Source: Paenibacillus_D tarimensis_A
GTDB taxonomy: Bacteria; Bacillota; Bacilli; Paenibacillales; Paenibacillaceae
NCBI GenBank assembly: GCA_041281825.1
Contig: CP166298.1
Coordinates: forward strand, 5,580,001 to 5,644,000
DNA: 64,000 nucleotides
Direction: 5' to 3'
Below the pieces are notes generated by a model. That model did no database searches, was not told the DNA's origin, and saw nothing but the letters and a program-made list of their open reading frames with translations. Each line of letters opens with the position of its first letter. The first letter of the stretch is position 1. A program made the position numbers and the translations under genes. Below are positions 30,134-38,319 of this stretch, one piece after another.

Positions 30134-30345
30134 TTATTTTATTCCTCCCATGCCTTGAAAACCATGTGCAAAGCTTTAAACAAATCACCCTTTATTTTAC
30201 CACGTTCGCAACAAAAAGCCACGGCAAGTCCATGATAATCCCGTGAACAATGACACATACTACTCCCAAGAACGCAAGATGCCGCTCATCCCATTATCTA
30301 ATCTTTCGGTACCTAGGGCGGCTCAGAAGGGAGTTAGGCTTAATT

Positions 30346-31017
30346 ATGCGTAACCGGTGGCTGTTGACAGCGATCTTGACATTGTCGTTCTTATTGACTA
30401 GCTGCGGTGCTGAGCCTTCCGGCGGTCAACAGATCAGCTACAAAGACATGAAATCCATGGTCATCGACATATTAAAAACCGAGGATGCGCAAAAAGCGCT
30501 GCAGGAATCCGCGATTCAATCGGCCGGGGGAACCGGCAGCCAGATGGGAATGCTCTCCGTTCAAGATAAGGAACAAGTGCGATTGGCTGTTAAGGAAGTA
30601 CTCGTTGCGCCCGAATACAACAAGGTCATCGAAAAACTGATGACGGATCAACGGTTCGCCGGCGAATTCGCCAAAGCCGTAAATAAACAGAACAAGCAAA
30701 TTCACAAGGATTTAATGAAGGATCCAAGCTATCAGGAAGAGTTAGTCAAAACCTTAAAAAGTCCGGAAATGGATCGAATGATTCTCGATGTGCTCAAAAG
30801 CACGCAGTATCGCAAGGAAGTTTCCACCATTATGCGTGAAAGCCTGCAAAGTCCCCTTATCCGGCTTGAAATTCTCGATTTGCTGAAAAAAGCCGTACAG
30901 GAAGAATTAAAACCAAAGCCGGATGAGAAAGTGAAAAAGCAGGAGGAAGGCGGTGGTGAAGGCGGAGAAGGTGGCGAAGGTGAAGGCGGCGAAGAAGGCG
31001 GCGAAGGCGGCGCTTAA
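30346..31017 (+). CDS. gerD: Spore germination lipoprotein GerD
   Basis: GerD is an inner-spore-membrane lipoprotein that clusters germinant receptors. The 223-aa product starts at ATG 30346 (GGGAG upstream) and has a lipobox LLTSCG, with the modified Cys at about residue 21. A long alpha-helical region (about 33-190) follows, which forms the known superhelical trimer. A low-complexity Gly/Glu tail (about 195-223, GGEGGEGG repeats) ends it. An extra 32 in-frame residues upstream lack a ribosome site and would bury the signal peptide. It faces kbaA and is followed by a bidirectional terminator shared with mrp. Confidence 0.93.
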   Translation: MRNRWLLTAILTLSFLLTSCGAEPSGGQQISYKDMKSMVIDILKTEDAQKALQESAIQSAGGTGSQMGMLSVQDKEQVRLAVKEVLVAPEYNKVIEKLMTDQRFAGEFAKAVNKQNKQIHKDLMKDPSYQEELVKTLKSPEMDRMILDVLKSTQYRKEVSTIMRESLQSPLIRLEILDLLKKAVQEELKPKPDEKVKKQEEGGGEGGEGGEGEGGEEGGEGGA

Positions 31018-31051
31018 AGCAGCATAATGAATCGTCAGCAAGCTTAAAGGA

Positions 31052-31090
31052 AAGCCTCCAATCCCACTTGGACAGTGGTAATGGAGGCTT
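31052..31090. terminator. Bidirectional terminator between gerD and mrp/salA
   Basis: A long stem AAGCCTCCA…CCACT/AGTGG…TGGAGGCTT (31052-31060 with 31082-31090 outside, 5-bp stem inside) lies between convergent genes. Confidence 0.85.
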
Positions 31091-31111
31091 CTTCCGTTCT
31101 ATTGCCGCGGC

Positions 31112-32227
31112 TCAGCCGCGTAATTCGCATTTGCTGATCACTTGACGCGCGACGTCGAGATATAATTGTCCCGCTATCGTATCCGCTTTGTAAACCGATG
31201 GCGAAAAATCGGGCTCGGATGGATGGTTCTCCGGTGCGCCGAGCGGTATTTGCGCCAGTAAATCGGTATGGAGCGTCTCAGCGAGCCTCGCTCCGCCCCC
31301 TTTACCGAAAATGTATTCGCGCTCTCCGCAGCTTCCGCATTCGTAATAAGACATATTCTCCACGATGCCCATGATCTCGTGCTCAGTCTTGATCGCCATT
31401 GCCCCGGCTCTCGCGGCAACGAACGAAGCCGTGGCATGAGGTGTCGTGACGATGATTTCCTTGCTCTGCGGAATCATCTGATGTACATCAAGCGCCACGT
31501 CCCCAGTCCCCGGCGGCAGGTCGAGCAGCATGTAATCAAGCTCTCCCCATTCGATTTCATTGAAGAAATTACGCAGCATTTTGCCAAGCATAGGCCCTCT
31601 CCAGACAACAGGGCTGTTGTCTTCAACGAAGAAGCCCATGGAGATGACGCGCACACCGAACTTTTCGATCGGAACAACCCGTTCGCCAACAATTTCAGGG
31701 CGTTCTTCAATGCCCATCATATCCGGTACGCTGAACCCGTAAATGTCCGCGTCAATAATGCCGACCCTCTTCCCTTGCCGGGCCAATGCAACCGCCAGAT
31801 TGACGGTAACCGTCGACTTGCCGACGCCTCCCTTGCCGCTTGCGACGGCAATGAATTGCACTCCGCTGTTTGGGCTTAGCAGCGGGTGCGACTCCATGCC
31901 GGCGCCATGCCCTCGCACGGGCTGGCCGCCTTGAGCGCCTCCACCGGCCGCGGCCGGCGCTCCGCTGCCATGCGCTCCTTCGCTCTCATGCCCGCTCACC
32001 GCCCGAAACCGGAAATGCACGGTTTCGGCTCCGAGCGGCTCGAGCGCTGCGCGAAGCGCGGCTTCCAGAGGCGGCTTCGCCTCGCCGTCTGCCGTCAGGA
32101 CCGTCATTGAAATTTGACGGTCCTTCACCACTACATCGCGGACCTGTATCTGCTCCGCGTCCTTCGTTCCTTCTTTCGGCCCGATAACCGGCCGAACCGC
32201 CTCGATCACTTGTTCACGTGTAATCAT
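31112..32227 (-). CDS. salA: Mrp/NBP35-family P-loop ATPase (SalA/ApbC-like)
   Basis: The 371-aa product (ATG 32227, AAAGGGTG seven bases before; a GTG two codons earlier is possible) has a MIP18-like N-terminal domain. An Ala/Gly-rich linker (about 85-110) follows, and then the deviant Walker A ASGKGGVGKST of MinD/Mrp proteins. Later come DADIYGFSVPDMMG, LDLPPGTGDV and the CGSC pair that binds an Fe-S cluster. Mrp proteins carry Fe-S clusters to apo-proteins; B. subtilis SalA also acts as a regulator of scoC. Its place between gerD and cwlD matches B. subtilis salA. Confidence 0.9.
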   Translation of the reverse strand: MITREQVIEAVRPVIGPKEGTKDAEQIQVRDVVVKDRQISMTVLTADGEAKPPLEAALRAALEPLGAETVHFRFRAVSGHESEGAHGSGAPAAAGGGAQGGQPVRGHGAGMESHPLLSPNSGVQFIAVASGKGGVGKSTVTVNLAVALARQGKRVGIIDADIYGFSVPDMMGIEERPEIVGERVVPIEKFGVRVISMGFFVEDNSPVVWRGPMLGKMLRNFFNEIEWGELDYMLLDLPPGTGDVALDVHQMIPQSKEIIVTTPHATASFVAARAGAMAIKTEHEIMGIVENMSYYECGSCGEREYIFGKGGGARLAETLHTDLLAQIPLGAPENHPSEPDFSPSVYKADTIAGQLYLDVARQVISKCELRG

Positions 32228-32261
32228 CGTCACACACCCTTTTTTTCATCCATAATGATCC

Positions 32262-32289
32262 ATTATAACATAACTCCATCAGTGACCAA
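32262..32289 (-). promoter_or_regulatory. Promoter of mrp/salA
   Basis: TTGGTC (32284-32289), a 16-bp spacer and a perfect TATAAT (32262-32267), about 35 bp before the start codon. Confidence 0.65.
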
Positions 32290-32374
32290 TGGAGCGCCCC
32301 GTTTATAATAACGGCCTCAAGGATAAACGCAGCATATATCTGTCGGGGTTAGCCTTTCGTCCGCTCCAAATTGC

Positions 32375-33118
32375 TTACGATGCGGATTCAGATAGAGAGG
32401 CGTTGACCCGTTCGCCGGAGAGGAAACGTAAAATCCCTTGATAAATCGATGCGGCAACCTGCATCTGATAATCTTTATCCCCGAGCTGTCTTGCCTCTTC
32501 CGGATTGGACAGAAACCCGACTTCGACGAGCGCTGTCGGCATTTCCGTGAGCGCTTTAAGCAAATAAACTGTATTAACCGTCTTTGCCTGCCGATTCGTA
32601 TTTTCCAGATTGCGCTTGATTTCCGCTTGAATTAATGCCGCTAATGACAGATTATCCGGATGATTCGGGTAATAAAACGTCTGCGCCCCATGCCAGCGCT
32701 CCTGTGGAATGCTGTTCATATGTATACTGACCGTAACGTCCGCATGCCTCTCCTTAATCGTCTGTACGCGTTTCAGCAAATCCTCCGTCTTGCGCCGCCG
32801 ATATGTCGAGGTACTTTGATCCGCCAGGTCGTAATCGCCTTCCCGCGTCAAGTACACGAGCGCCCCTGCCTCTTGTAAGTAATCGCGCAAATATAAGGCG
32901 ATCGCCAGATTCAGATCTTTCTCAACAAGACCCTCCCTGCTGACAGCCCCCCCGTCAACGCCGCCGTGCCCTGCATCGATAGCGATCGTTTTTCCCGATA
33001 AAGGAAGAGTCCAATAAGTCCAGGTACGGGAGGACGGCAAGTCCTGCGTCAGCATGAGCACCGTAAGCAATACCATCGTCATGCCGATCCCGATTCTTAG
33101 CGCTCCCTTATAATTCAT
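32375..33118 (-). CDS. cwlD: Germination-specific N-acetylmuramoyl-L-alanine amidase CwlD
   Basis: CwlD strips the peptide from muramic acid in spore cortex so that muramic-delta-lactam can form (with PdaA). The 247-aa product (ATG 33118, AAAGGG upstream) has an N-terminal signal anchor (about 6-25) and an Amidase_3 domain with zinc and catalytic motifs: AIDAGHGGVDGGA (His, then Glu in EKDLNLAIA), SIHMNSI (His) and ALVEVGFLSN (catalytic Glu). A longer in-frame extension to 33286 has no ribosome site. It is upstream of salA as in B. subtilis. Confidence 0.92.
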   Translation of the reverse strand: MNYKGALRIGIGMTMVLLTVLMLTQDLPSSRTWTYWTLPLSGKTIAIDAGHGGVDGGAVSREGLVEKDLNLAIALYLRDYLQEAGALVYLTREGDYDLADQSTSTYRRRKTEDLLKRVQTIKERHADVTVSIHMNSIPQERWHGAQTFYYPNHPDNLSLAALIQAEIKRNLENTNRQAKTVNTVYLLKALTEMPTALVEVGFLSNPEEARQLGDKDYQMQVAASIYQGILRFLSGERVNASLSESAS

Positions 33119-33286
33119 CCATATTACTACCCTTTTTTTGAAGCCCCGGCGCATATAAAAAACCACCCCGATCCATAACGATTTGCAAAGGTTGCTGGGG
33201 CCGTTCCGTATCACTAGAAGCCGGACCGGCCTTGCACTCTTTACATCATATGGGACGAGGCGGTTCTTTATGCGTTTCGCAGGCAT

Positions 33287-34453
33287 TTACAGCTGGTAAT
33301 GCTCAGCCATGCCTTCGATTAATATCTTAGCTACTTCAGGACGCGAAAACTCTGGAGGAGGACATATGCCGTCCCGAAGCATAGCGCGCACTTTCGTGCC
33401 GGAAAGCGCGACATGGTCTTCTTTGCCGTGCGGGCATGTTTTGCTTGATGCCATGTTGCCGCACTTCTTGCAGAAGAAGCTGTGCTCGAAGAAGAGCGGT
33501 GTAATTCCGAGCTCTTCCTGAGTGAACGTACGCAGCAGATCCTGTGCTTCATATGTGCCATAGTAGTCGCCTACACCGGCATGGTCGCGGCCGACAATGA
33601 AGTGTGTGCAGCCGTAGTTTTTACGGACAATCGCATGAAAGATTGCTTCGCGCGGACCGGCATAACGCATTGCCGCAGGAAATACGCCGAGAAATACGCG
33701 GTCTGCGGGATAATAATTTTCAAGAAGCGCAACGTAGCTCTTCATCCGGACGGCTGCAGGCACATCGTCGGATTTCGTTTCGCCGACAAGCGGATTGAGG
33801 AACAGCGCATCAACAATCTCCATCGCGCTCTTCTGAATGTATTCATGTGCCCGGTGCACCGGATTCCGGGTCTGGAATCCGACTACCGTACGCCATCCCT
33901 TCTCTGCAAACATGCGGCGCGTTTCAGCCGGAACAAAATAATATTCCTCGAAACGATCCGGTTTCGGACGGTTCAGTACGGTGACTGCCCCTCCGATATA
34001 AGTAGATGGACGGGAGAAAAGCTTCTGAACCCCCGGGTGCTCCAAATCATCGGTTTTAAAAACATTGACCGCTTCAAGCTTCTGGTCTGCCTTATAAATG
34101 CTTTCAATATCGATAAGACCGTAAGTTACGCCGTCTTCGCCTACAAGCGCTGCGCGCTGTCCGACGCTCAGCCCGGCGGCGAGCTTCTCTTCTACTGCGA
34201 GCGTGATCGGAATGCTCCATACGGTGCCGTCGGCTAATCGCATCCGCTCAACGACCGATTTGTAATCCGCTTCATTCATAAAACCGGTAAGCGGTGAAAA
34301 TGCGCCTACACCGATCAAATCCAAATCCGAGATTGTCCATGTATTAATGACAATGGATTGCAGTCCGGCTGCTTCCCCCAGAAGCTTTTCACGTTCCGCC
34401 CCTTCAGCGACGCGGTTAATCAATACGCCGCCATGCGGCTTAATGTTGCTCAT
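33287..34453 (-). CDS. sat: Sulfate adenylyltransferase (ATP sulfurylase)
   Basis: Sat activates sulfate with ATP to adenosine 5'-phosphosulfate. The 388-aa protein begins with the PUA-like domain and has the catalytic NPVHRAHEYIQK (HxxH), the GRDHAGVG loop and a C-terminal CxxC…C/H cluster (FFCKKCGNMASSKTCPHGK) typical of bacterial monomeric enzymes. It follows cysH by 27 bp, so the two form an operon. With an APS reductase next door, its product is reduced directly without APS kinase. The pair sits between rpsI and cwlD, where B. subtilis has no sulfur genes. Confidence 0.95.
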   Translation of the reverse strand: MSNIKPHGGVLINRVAEGAEREKLLGEAAGLQSIVINTWTISDLDLIGVGAFSPLTGFMNEADYKSVVERMRLADGTVWSIPITLAVEEKLAAGLSVGQRAALVGEDGVTYGLIDIESIYKADQKLEAVNVFKTDDLEHPGVQKLFSRPSTYIGGAVTVLNRPKPDRFEEYYFVPAETRRMFAEKGWRTVVGFQTRNPVHRAHEYIQKSAMEIVDALFLNPLVGETKSDDVPAAVRMKSYVALLENYYPADRVFLGVFPAAMRYAGPREAIFHAIVRKNYGCTHFIVGRDHAGVGDYYGTYEAQDLLRTFTQEELGITPLFFEHSFFCKKCGNMASSKTCPHGKEDHVALSGTKVRAMLRDGICPPPEFSRPEVAKILIEGMAEHYQL

Positions 34454-34480
34454 GTTGCTTAAAACCTCCCAATTATCCCC

Positions 34481-35173
34481 TTATTTATGCAATCCGCATT
34501 CCGTTTTGTCAGACCCTGCCCAGCGTCCGGCACGCGGGTCTTCACCCGGCATCACTTGACGCGTGCAATACTCGCAGCCGATACTCGGATAGTAATTGTC
34601 GTGAAGCGGATTATAAATGACGTCGTTGGCACGGATATAATTCCATACATCTTCCGATGTCCAGCTTGCGATCGGATTGAACTTGATCAAACCGAATTTG
34701 GTATCATATTCGACTTTCTTCGCGTTCGCGCGTGTCGGGGCCTGATCGCGGCGAATACCGGTAATCCAGGCATCGTAATTCGTTAAAATTCTCGTTAGCG
34801 GCTCAACCTTACGGATATTGCAGCATTGGTTCGGGTCGGATTTCCACAGCTCTTCGCCGTATCGCGCCGCTTGCTCTTCCGGTGTTATTACCGGTTTGAC
34901 TTGAACGAATGTCAGCCCGTACCGCTCCACCATACGGTCGCGTGTTTCGTAAGTCTCTTTGAAATGGAAGTCCGTGTCCAAATAAAAAATATCGGTTTTC
35001 GGGCTGATCTTCTGAAGCATATCGACAAGAACTACGTCCTCCGCGCCAAAGCTGCACGCAAACGTAATATTCGGGAATGTCTCCACCGCATATTGCAAAA
35101 TAGCCTCAGGGGTCGCATTTTCCAGCTCTTCGGACTTTTGCTTCACGAGCGCTTCTTTTTCAAACAGATTCAT
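34481..35173 (-). CDS. cysH: Adenylyl-sulfate (APS) reductase, thioredoxin-dependent
   Basis: The 230-aa CysH-family protein (ATG 35173, GGAGG eight bases before) reduces APS to sulfite. The PAPS-reductase fold has SFGAEDVVLVDML and DTDFHFKETY. The cysteine set DPNQCCNIRK plus GCEYCTR gives the CC…CxxC [4Fe-4S] site that marks APS rather than PAPS reductases. The C-terminal TECGLHK holds the redox-active Cys. First gene of cysH-sat, with a strong promoter. Confidence 0.93.
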   Translation of the reverse strand: MNLFEKEALVKQKSEELENATPEAILQYAVETFPNITFACSFGAEDVVLVDMLQKISPKTDIFYLDTDFHFKETYETRDRMVERYGLTFVQVKPVITPEEQAARYGEELWKSDPNQCCNIRKVEPLTRILTNYDAWITGIRRDQAPTRANAKKVEYDTKFGLIKFNPIASWTSEDVWNYIRANDVIYNPLHDNYYPSIGCEYCTRQVMPGEDPRAGRWAGSDKTECGLHK

Positions 35174-35224
35174 GCGAATAACCTCCGTCAATTAATTCCT
35201 AGTAATTTAGTATGCTTTATTGGT

Positions 35225-35253
35225 ATTATACATCTACCTAGGCGAATGATCAA
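35225..35253 (-). promoter_or_regulatory. Promoter of cysH-sat
   Basis: TTGATC (35248-35253), a 17-bp spacer and a perfect TATAAT (35225-35230), about 52 bp before the start. Downstream, ACTAGGAATT (near 35190) resembles half of a CymR-type cysteine-regulator site, but only weakly. Confidence 0.75.
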
Positions 35254-35298
35254 TCATTTTGTTATGACAGCGCATGGCTTTAATAAGAAAGGTCCATA

Positions 35299-35332
35299 AA
35301 AATACCTTCTCCGATAAGCGGAGAAGGTATTT
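35299..35332. terminator. Terminator after rpsI
   Basis: A 14-bp perfect stem AAATACCTTCTCCG/CGGAGAAGGTATTT with a five-base loop and T-rich flank on the minus strand. Confidence 0.88.
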
Positions 35333-35342
35333 GGGTACAAGC

Positions 35343-35735
35343 TTAACGTTTGGAGAATTGCGGTGCGCGACGAGCGGCTTTCAGGCCGTATTTCTTACGT
35401 TCTTTCATCCGCGGATCGCGAGTCAGGAATCCGGCGCGCTTCAGCGCAGGACGGAATTCCGGATCGGCTTTCAGAAGCGCGCGGGAAATCCCGTGACGGA
35501 TTGCGCCTGCTTGCCCAGTCGTACCGCCGCCGTGTGCAAGTACAAGTACGTCGTACTTGGTCAGCGTTTCAGTCAACGCAAGCGGCTGCTTCACGATGAG
35601 CTTTAATGTTTCGTGACCGAAATATTCGTTCAGATCACGTTGATTAATAATGATTCGTCCTTCACCCGGAACGAGACGTACACGTGCTACCGAGTGTTTA
35701 CGACGACCTGTTCCATAGTATTGAACTTGAGCCAT
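35343..35735 (-). CDS. rpsI: 30S ribosomal protein S9
   Basis: The 130-aa protein starts AQVQYYGTGRRKHSVARVRL and ends with the basic KKYGLKAARRAPQFSKR tail, whose last residues reach the P-site tRNA anticodon stem. It follows rplM by 21 bp in the conserved L13-S9 pair. AGGGAGG lies before the ATG. Confidence 0.98.
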   Translation of the reverse strand: MAQVQYYGTGRRKHSVARVRLVPGEGRIIINQRDLNEYFGHETLKLIVKQPLALTETLTKYDVLVLAHGGGTTGQAGAIRHGISRALLKADPEFRPALKRAGFLTRDPRMKERKKYGLKAARRAPQFSKR

Positions 35736-35756
35736 GAAACTGTCCTCCCTTTTCTA

Positions 35757-36194
35757 TTACCCGCGAAGTTCATAAACTTCAGGATTTTGTGCTTGATGTG
35801 GGTGTTCCGAGCCGGCATAGACTTTCAGCTTCAGCTTCATTTTTTCGCCAAGACGATTCTTCGGCAGCATGCCGTAAACAGCTTGTTCCAGAACGCGTTC
35901 CGGTTTTTTGTTCAGCATGTCCTGAGCTGACGTCACTTTCAATCCACCCGGATACAGGGAGTGACGGTAGTACATTTTGTTTTGCAGTTTCTTACCGGTC
36001 AGAACAATCTTCTCCGCGTTAATAATAACGACGAAATCGCCGGTATCAACATGCGGTGTAAATTGTGGTTTATGTTTGCCGCGAATGAGCGTTGCCGCTT
36101 CACTTGCCAGACGACCGAGCGTTTTGCCTTCTGCATCGATAATGTACCATTTCCGCTCTACTTCATTTGGCTTGGCCATATACGTGGTACGCAT
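35757..36194 (-). CDS. rplM: 50S ribosomal protein L13
   Basis: The 145-aa protein begins MRTTYMAKPNEVERKWYIID and carries GRLASEAATLIRGKHKP and the MLPKNRLG motif; L13 is an early 23S-binding assembly protein. AAGGAGG lies at good spacing. The first gene of rplM-rpsI, with its own promoter and a structured leader of about 150 nt. Confidence 0.98.
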   Translation of the reverse strand: MRTTYMAKPNEVERKWYIIDAEGKTLGRLASEAATLIRGKHKPQFTPHVDTGDFVVIINAEKIVLTGKKLQNKMYYRHSLYPGGLKVTSAQDMLNKKPERVLEQAVYGMLPKNRLGEKMKLKLKVYAGSEHPHQAQNPEVYELRG

Positions 36195-36264
36195 TGATGA
36201 TCCTCCTTATTCTTTCAAACGAATCGCATGTATTCTTATTTAATGCTTCATTGGTTTCATTAGG

Positions 36265-36340
36265 TAAATCTCGTTGTTATTGCTATTTGGGCGGCCAACT
36301 TAGTCGGGGCTGTGGGAGAGCCACTAAGAAAGCACAAGTT
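36265..36340 (-). ncRNA. Structured leader upstream of rplM (L13-leader-like)
   Basis: The rplM 5' region contains a hairpin CTTAGT…ACTAAG (36299-36328) enclosing GGCT…AGCC, followed by TTGGCCGCCCAAATAGCAA. Firmicute rplM mRNAs carry an autoregulatory L13 leader. Position and structure fit, but I matched it by memory of the motif only. Confidence 0.55.
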
Positions 36341-36342
36341 AT

Positions 36343-36371
36343 ATTTTACTACACCAATGACCGAAGAGCAA
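36343..36371 (-). promoter_or_regulatory. Promoter of rplM-rpsI
   Basis: TTGCTC (36366-36371), a 17-bp spacer and TAAAAT (36343-36348), just upstream of the leader hairpin. Confidence 0.65.
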
Positions 36372-36401
36372 GCAAAAAAATCCTTTGTTCCATTGAAATA
36401 T

Positions 36402-37160
36402 TCATGGTATTGTCTGGAACTCATCATAGACGACTTCCCATAACATTAAACCGTGCGCCATCGCTTTCGGTCCGGCTAACGAGCGATCCTTGGCCGCCAA
36501 TATACGGGGAAGAGCCGAAGCGGACATTTTTCCTTCGCCGATCCGCATTAACGTCCCCATCATAATTCTTACCATATTATATAGGAAACCGTTGCCGGTA
36601 AAATACGTGTGAATGACGCCACTATCTTCAATCATGTCAGCTTCATAAATCGTTCTTACGTGACTCTTCTTTGTTGAGTGAATCGAAGTGAAGGTCGTAA
36701 AGTCGTGCTCCCCAACAAAATGGGGCAGCGTCTCCCTCATCGCATCAACATTCAATGGACTGTAGTGATGAAACTCATAACGGCGGTTAAACACATCCGG
36801 ATATTTGCCCGTACGGATTGAATACCGGTACGTCTTCCGTTTGGCCGAACGTCTGGAATGAAAATCGAGCGGCACCTCCGCCGCATGGCGGATGACAATA
36901 TCGTCCGGCAGCCTGGAGTTGAGTGCGATCGCCCAGCGCTCCACAGGGATTTGGGACTCAGTGTGAAAATGAAATACCTGTCCCCTGGCATGCACCCCGG
37001 CGTCCGTCCGTCCCGACCCGTGAATCTTTGCTTCTTCCCCGGTCAAAATACGGATCGCCTTTTCGATTTCACCTTGGATCGTCCGGCCGATGGGCTGGCT
37101 CTGGAAGCCGTTATAATTCGTCCCGTCGTAGCTCACTGTCATGCAAATGTTCCGCGTCAT
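36402..37160 (-). CDS. truA: tRNA pseudouridine(38-40) synthase
   Basis: TruA makes pseudouridine at positions 38-40 in the tRNA anticodon arm. The 252-aa protein (ATG 37160, GGGAGG six to seven bases before) has the catalytic GSGRTDAGVHA (D53), VSYDGTNYNGFQ, and the GNGFLYNMVRIMMGTL block. In-frame sequence upstream to 37214 lacks a ribosome site. It stands between rplQ and rplM as in B. subtilis, but the ecfA1-ecfA2-ecfT genes normally found between rplQ and truA are missing and replaced by about 750 bp of repeats. Confidence 0.96.
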   Translation of the reverse strand: MTRNICMTVSYDGTNYNGFQSQPIGRTIQGEIEKAIRILTGEEAKIHGSGRTDAGVHARGQVFHFHTESQIPVERWAIALNSRLPDDIVIRHAAEVPLDFHSRRSAKRKTYRYSIRTGKYPDVFNRRYEFHHYSPLNVDAMRETLPHFVGEHDFTTFTSIHSTKKSHVRTIYEADMIEDSGVIHTYFTGNGFLYNMVRIMMGTLMRIGEGKMSASALPRILAAKDRSLAGPKAMAHGLMLWEVVYDEFQTIP

Positions 37161-37312
37161 GACCTTCCTCCCGCAAATCACATCAACTTGAAAATAACCG
37201 AACCAATTATTCACTGCTACAAGTACGTCACTTCTCGCACTTCACGGGCTCTCATGATAGTAGACTGTTTCATAAATAACGTTATAGAAAGTTTGGTTAA
37301 ATGAATCCGCTG

Positions 37313-37437
37313 CGGGTCCGGTTCGTGCTTCCGATCGCTGTTGTCCCCAGATTCTTTGATTATCTAACCTCTTTAGAGGTAAGAATCCGGGCGACAAGAG
37401 GCGAACGCTTACGCTTCTACAGCACGAATCCGGCCCC
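37313..37437. repeat. Imperfect palindrome of about 125 bp
   Basis: Left arm GGGTCCGGTTCGTGCT…TTGTCCCCAGATTCTT pairs with right arm AAGAATCCGGGCGACAAG…AGCACGAATCCGGCCCC, and ACCTCTTTAGAGGT closes the centre. No gene is present. It could be a MITE-like or REP-like sequence. A further perfect 9-bp hairpin (TTCGTTCGC/GCGAACGAA) follows at 37543-37565, and CACCCTT/AAGGGTG near 37586-37612. Confidence 0.7.
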
Positions 37438-37683
37438 TCCGCTTCTCATTCTCCGTAACCACTATTTTCTCTTTATGGATCGACATACTACTCATTTAAG
37501 CAGCTTAGCAGCATATTATAAAAACTAACTATACCAGTACAGTTCGTTCGCGCACAGCGAACGAATTGCACCCACGCCTCCCACCCTTAACCCGAAAGGG
37601 AAGGGTGCAGGCCCGCGTTTAACGGTGCGTGGTTTAGCAGGGTTGGCGGTGCGCAGGGAGCGCAGCGAAACGCAAGTGACGGC

Positions 37684-37752
37684 CGGAGAGTTTACGGCCT
37701 GCCTTTCAAACTGTGTCCCTTCCTTGTAATCTCATCAGGGGACACAGTTTGA
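37684..37752 (+). repeat. Hairpin repeat family, copy 1
   Basis: A head CGGAGAGTTTACGGCCTGCC is followed by a 15-bp stem TCAAACTGTGTCCC…GGGGACACAGTTTGA (arms 37706-37720 and 37738-37752) and AACAGC. Two further copies are at 53384-53449 (inverted) and 55014-55083. The arms differ between copies but always stay paired. The remaining sequence to rplQ has no gene. Confidence 0.75.
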
Positions 37753-37871
37753 ACAGCTACAAGTTTTCGTCAGAAAACTCGCTTCGGAAGCATCCACTCG
37801 GAGGCCGGCACATTGCGTTATCGCGGAGCGGACTGAATGCGCATCATCCCGCCGCCGCCACCATGACAAAG

Positions 37872-37899
37872 AAAAAAAGGGGGCCCATAGGTCCACCCT
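37872..37899 (-). terminator. Terminator of the ribosomal super-operon after rplQ
   Basis: An imperfect GC-rich hairpin (GGGTGGACC tat GGGCCCCC) is followed on the minus strand by seven T, about 15 bp below the rplQ stop. Confidence 0.65.
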
Positions 37900-37914
37900 T
37901 TCATTTCGGGTTAT

Positions 37915-38280
37915 TTACGCACGATCAACCAGTTCCAAGTAAACCATAGGCGCCGCGTCACCACGGCGAGGACCCAGCTTCAGGATACGCGTATATCCGC
38001 CGTTACGTTCCGAATAACGGGTAGCCAGTTCGGAGAACAGCTTTTGGATCGCGTCTTGCTCTCCGTTAACGGTTTCGCGACGTACATAAGCAGCCACTTG
38101 ACGGCGTGCATGAAGATCGCCTTTTTTCGCTTTCGTGATCAGCTTTTCAGCGATAGAACGAACTTCTTTCGCTTTCGCTTCCGTTGTTTGGATGCGCTCA
38201 TAAAGAAACAGGTCGGTCACCAGGTCACGGAACAATGCTTTCCGGGCGCTGGAGTCACGTCCCAACTTTTGGTATGCCAT
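37915..38280 (-). CDS. rplQ: 50S ribosomal protein L17
   Basis: The 121-aa protein starts MAYQKLGRDSSARKALFRDL (ATG 38280, GGAGGGG before) and ends GPRRGDAAPMVYLELVDRA. L17 lines the peptide exit region. It is the last gene of the super-operon, 39 bp after rpoA. Confidence 0.97.
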   Translation of the reverse strand: MAYQKLGRDSSARKALFRDLVTDLFLYERIQTTEAKAKEVRSIAEKLITKAKKGDLHARRQVAAYVRRETVNGEQDAIQKLFSELATRYSERNGGYTRILKLGPRRGDAAPMVYLELVDRA

Positions 38281-38319
38281 CGATTTCCCCTCCAATCTGC
38301 GTCAGCTTACGTTCAATCT

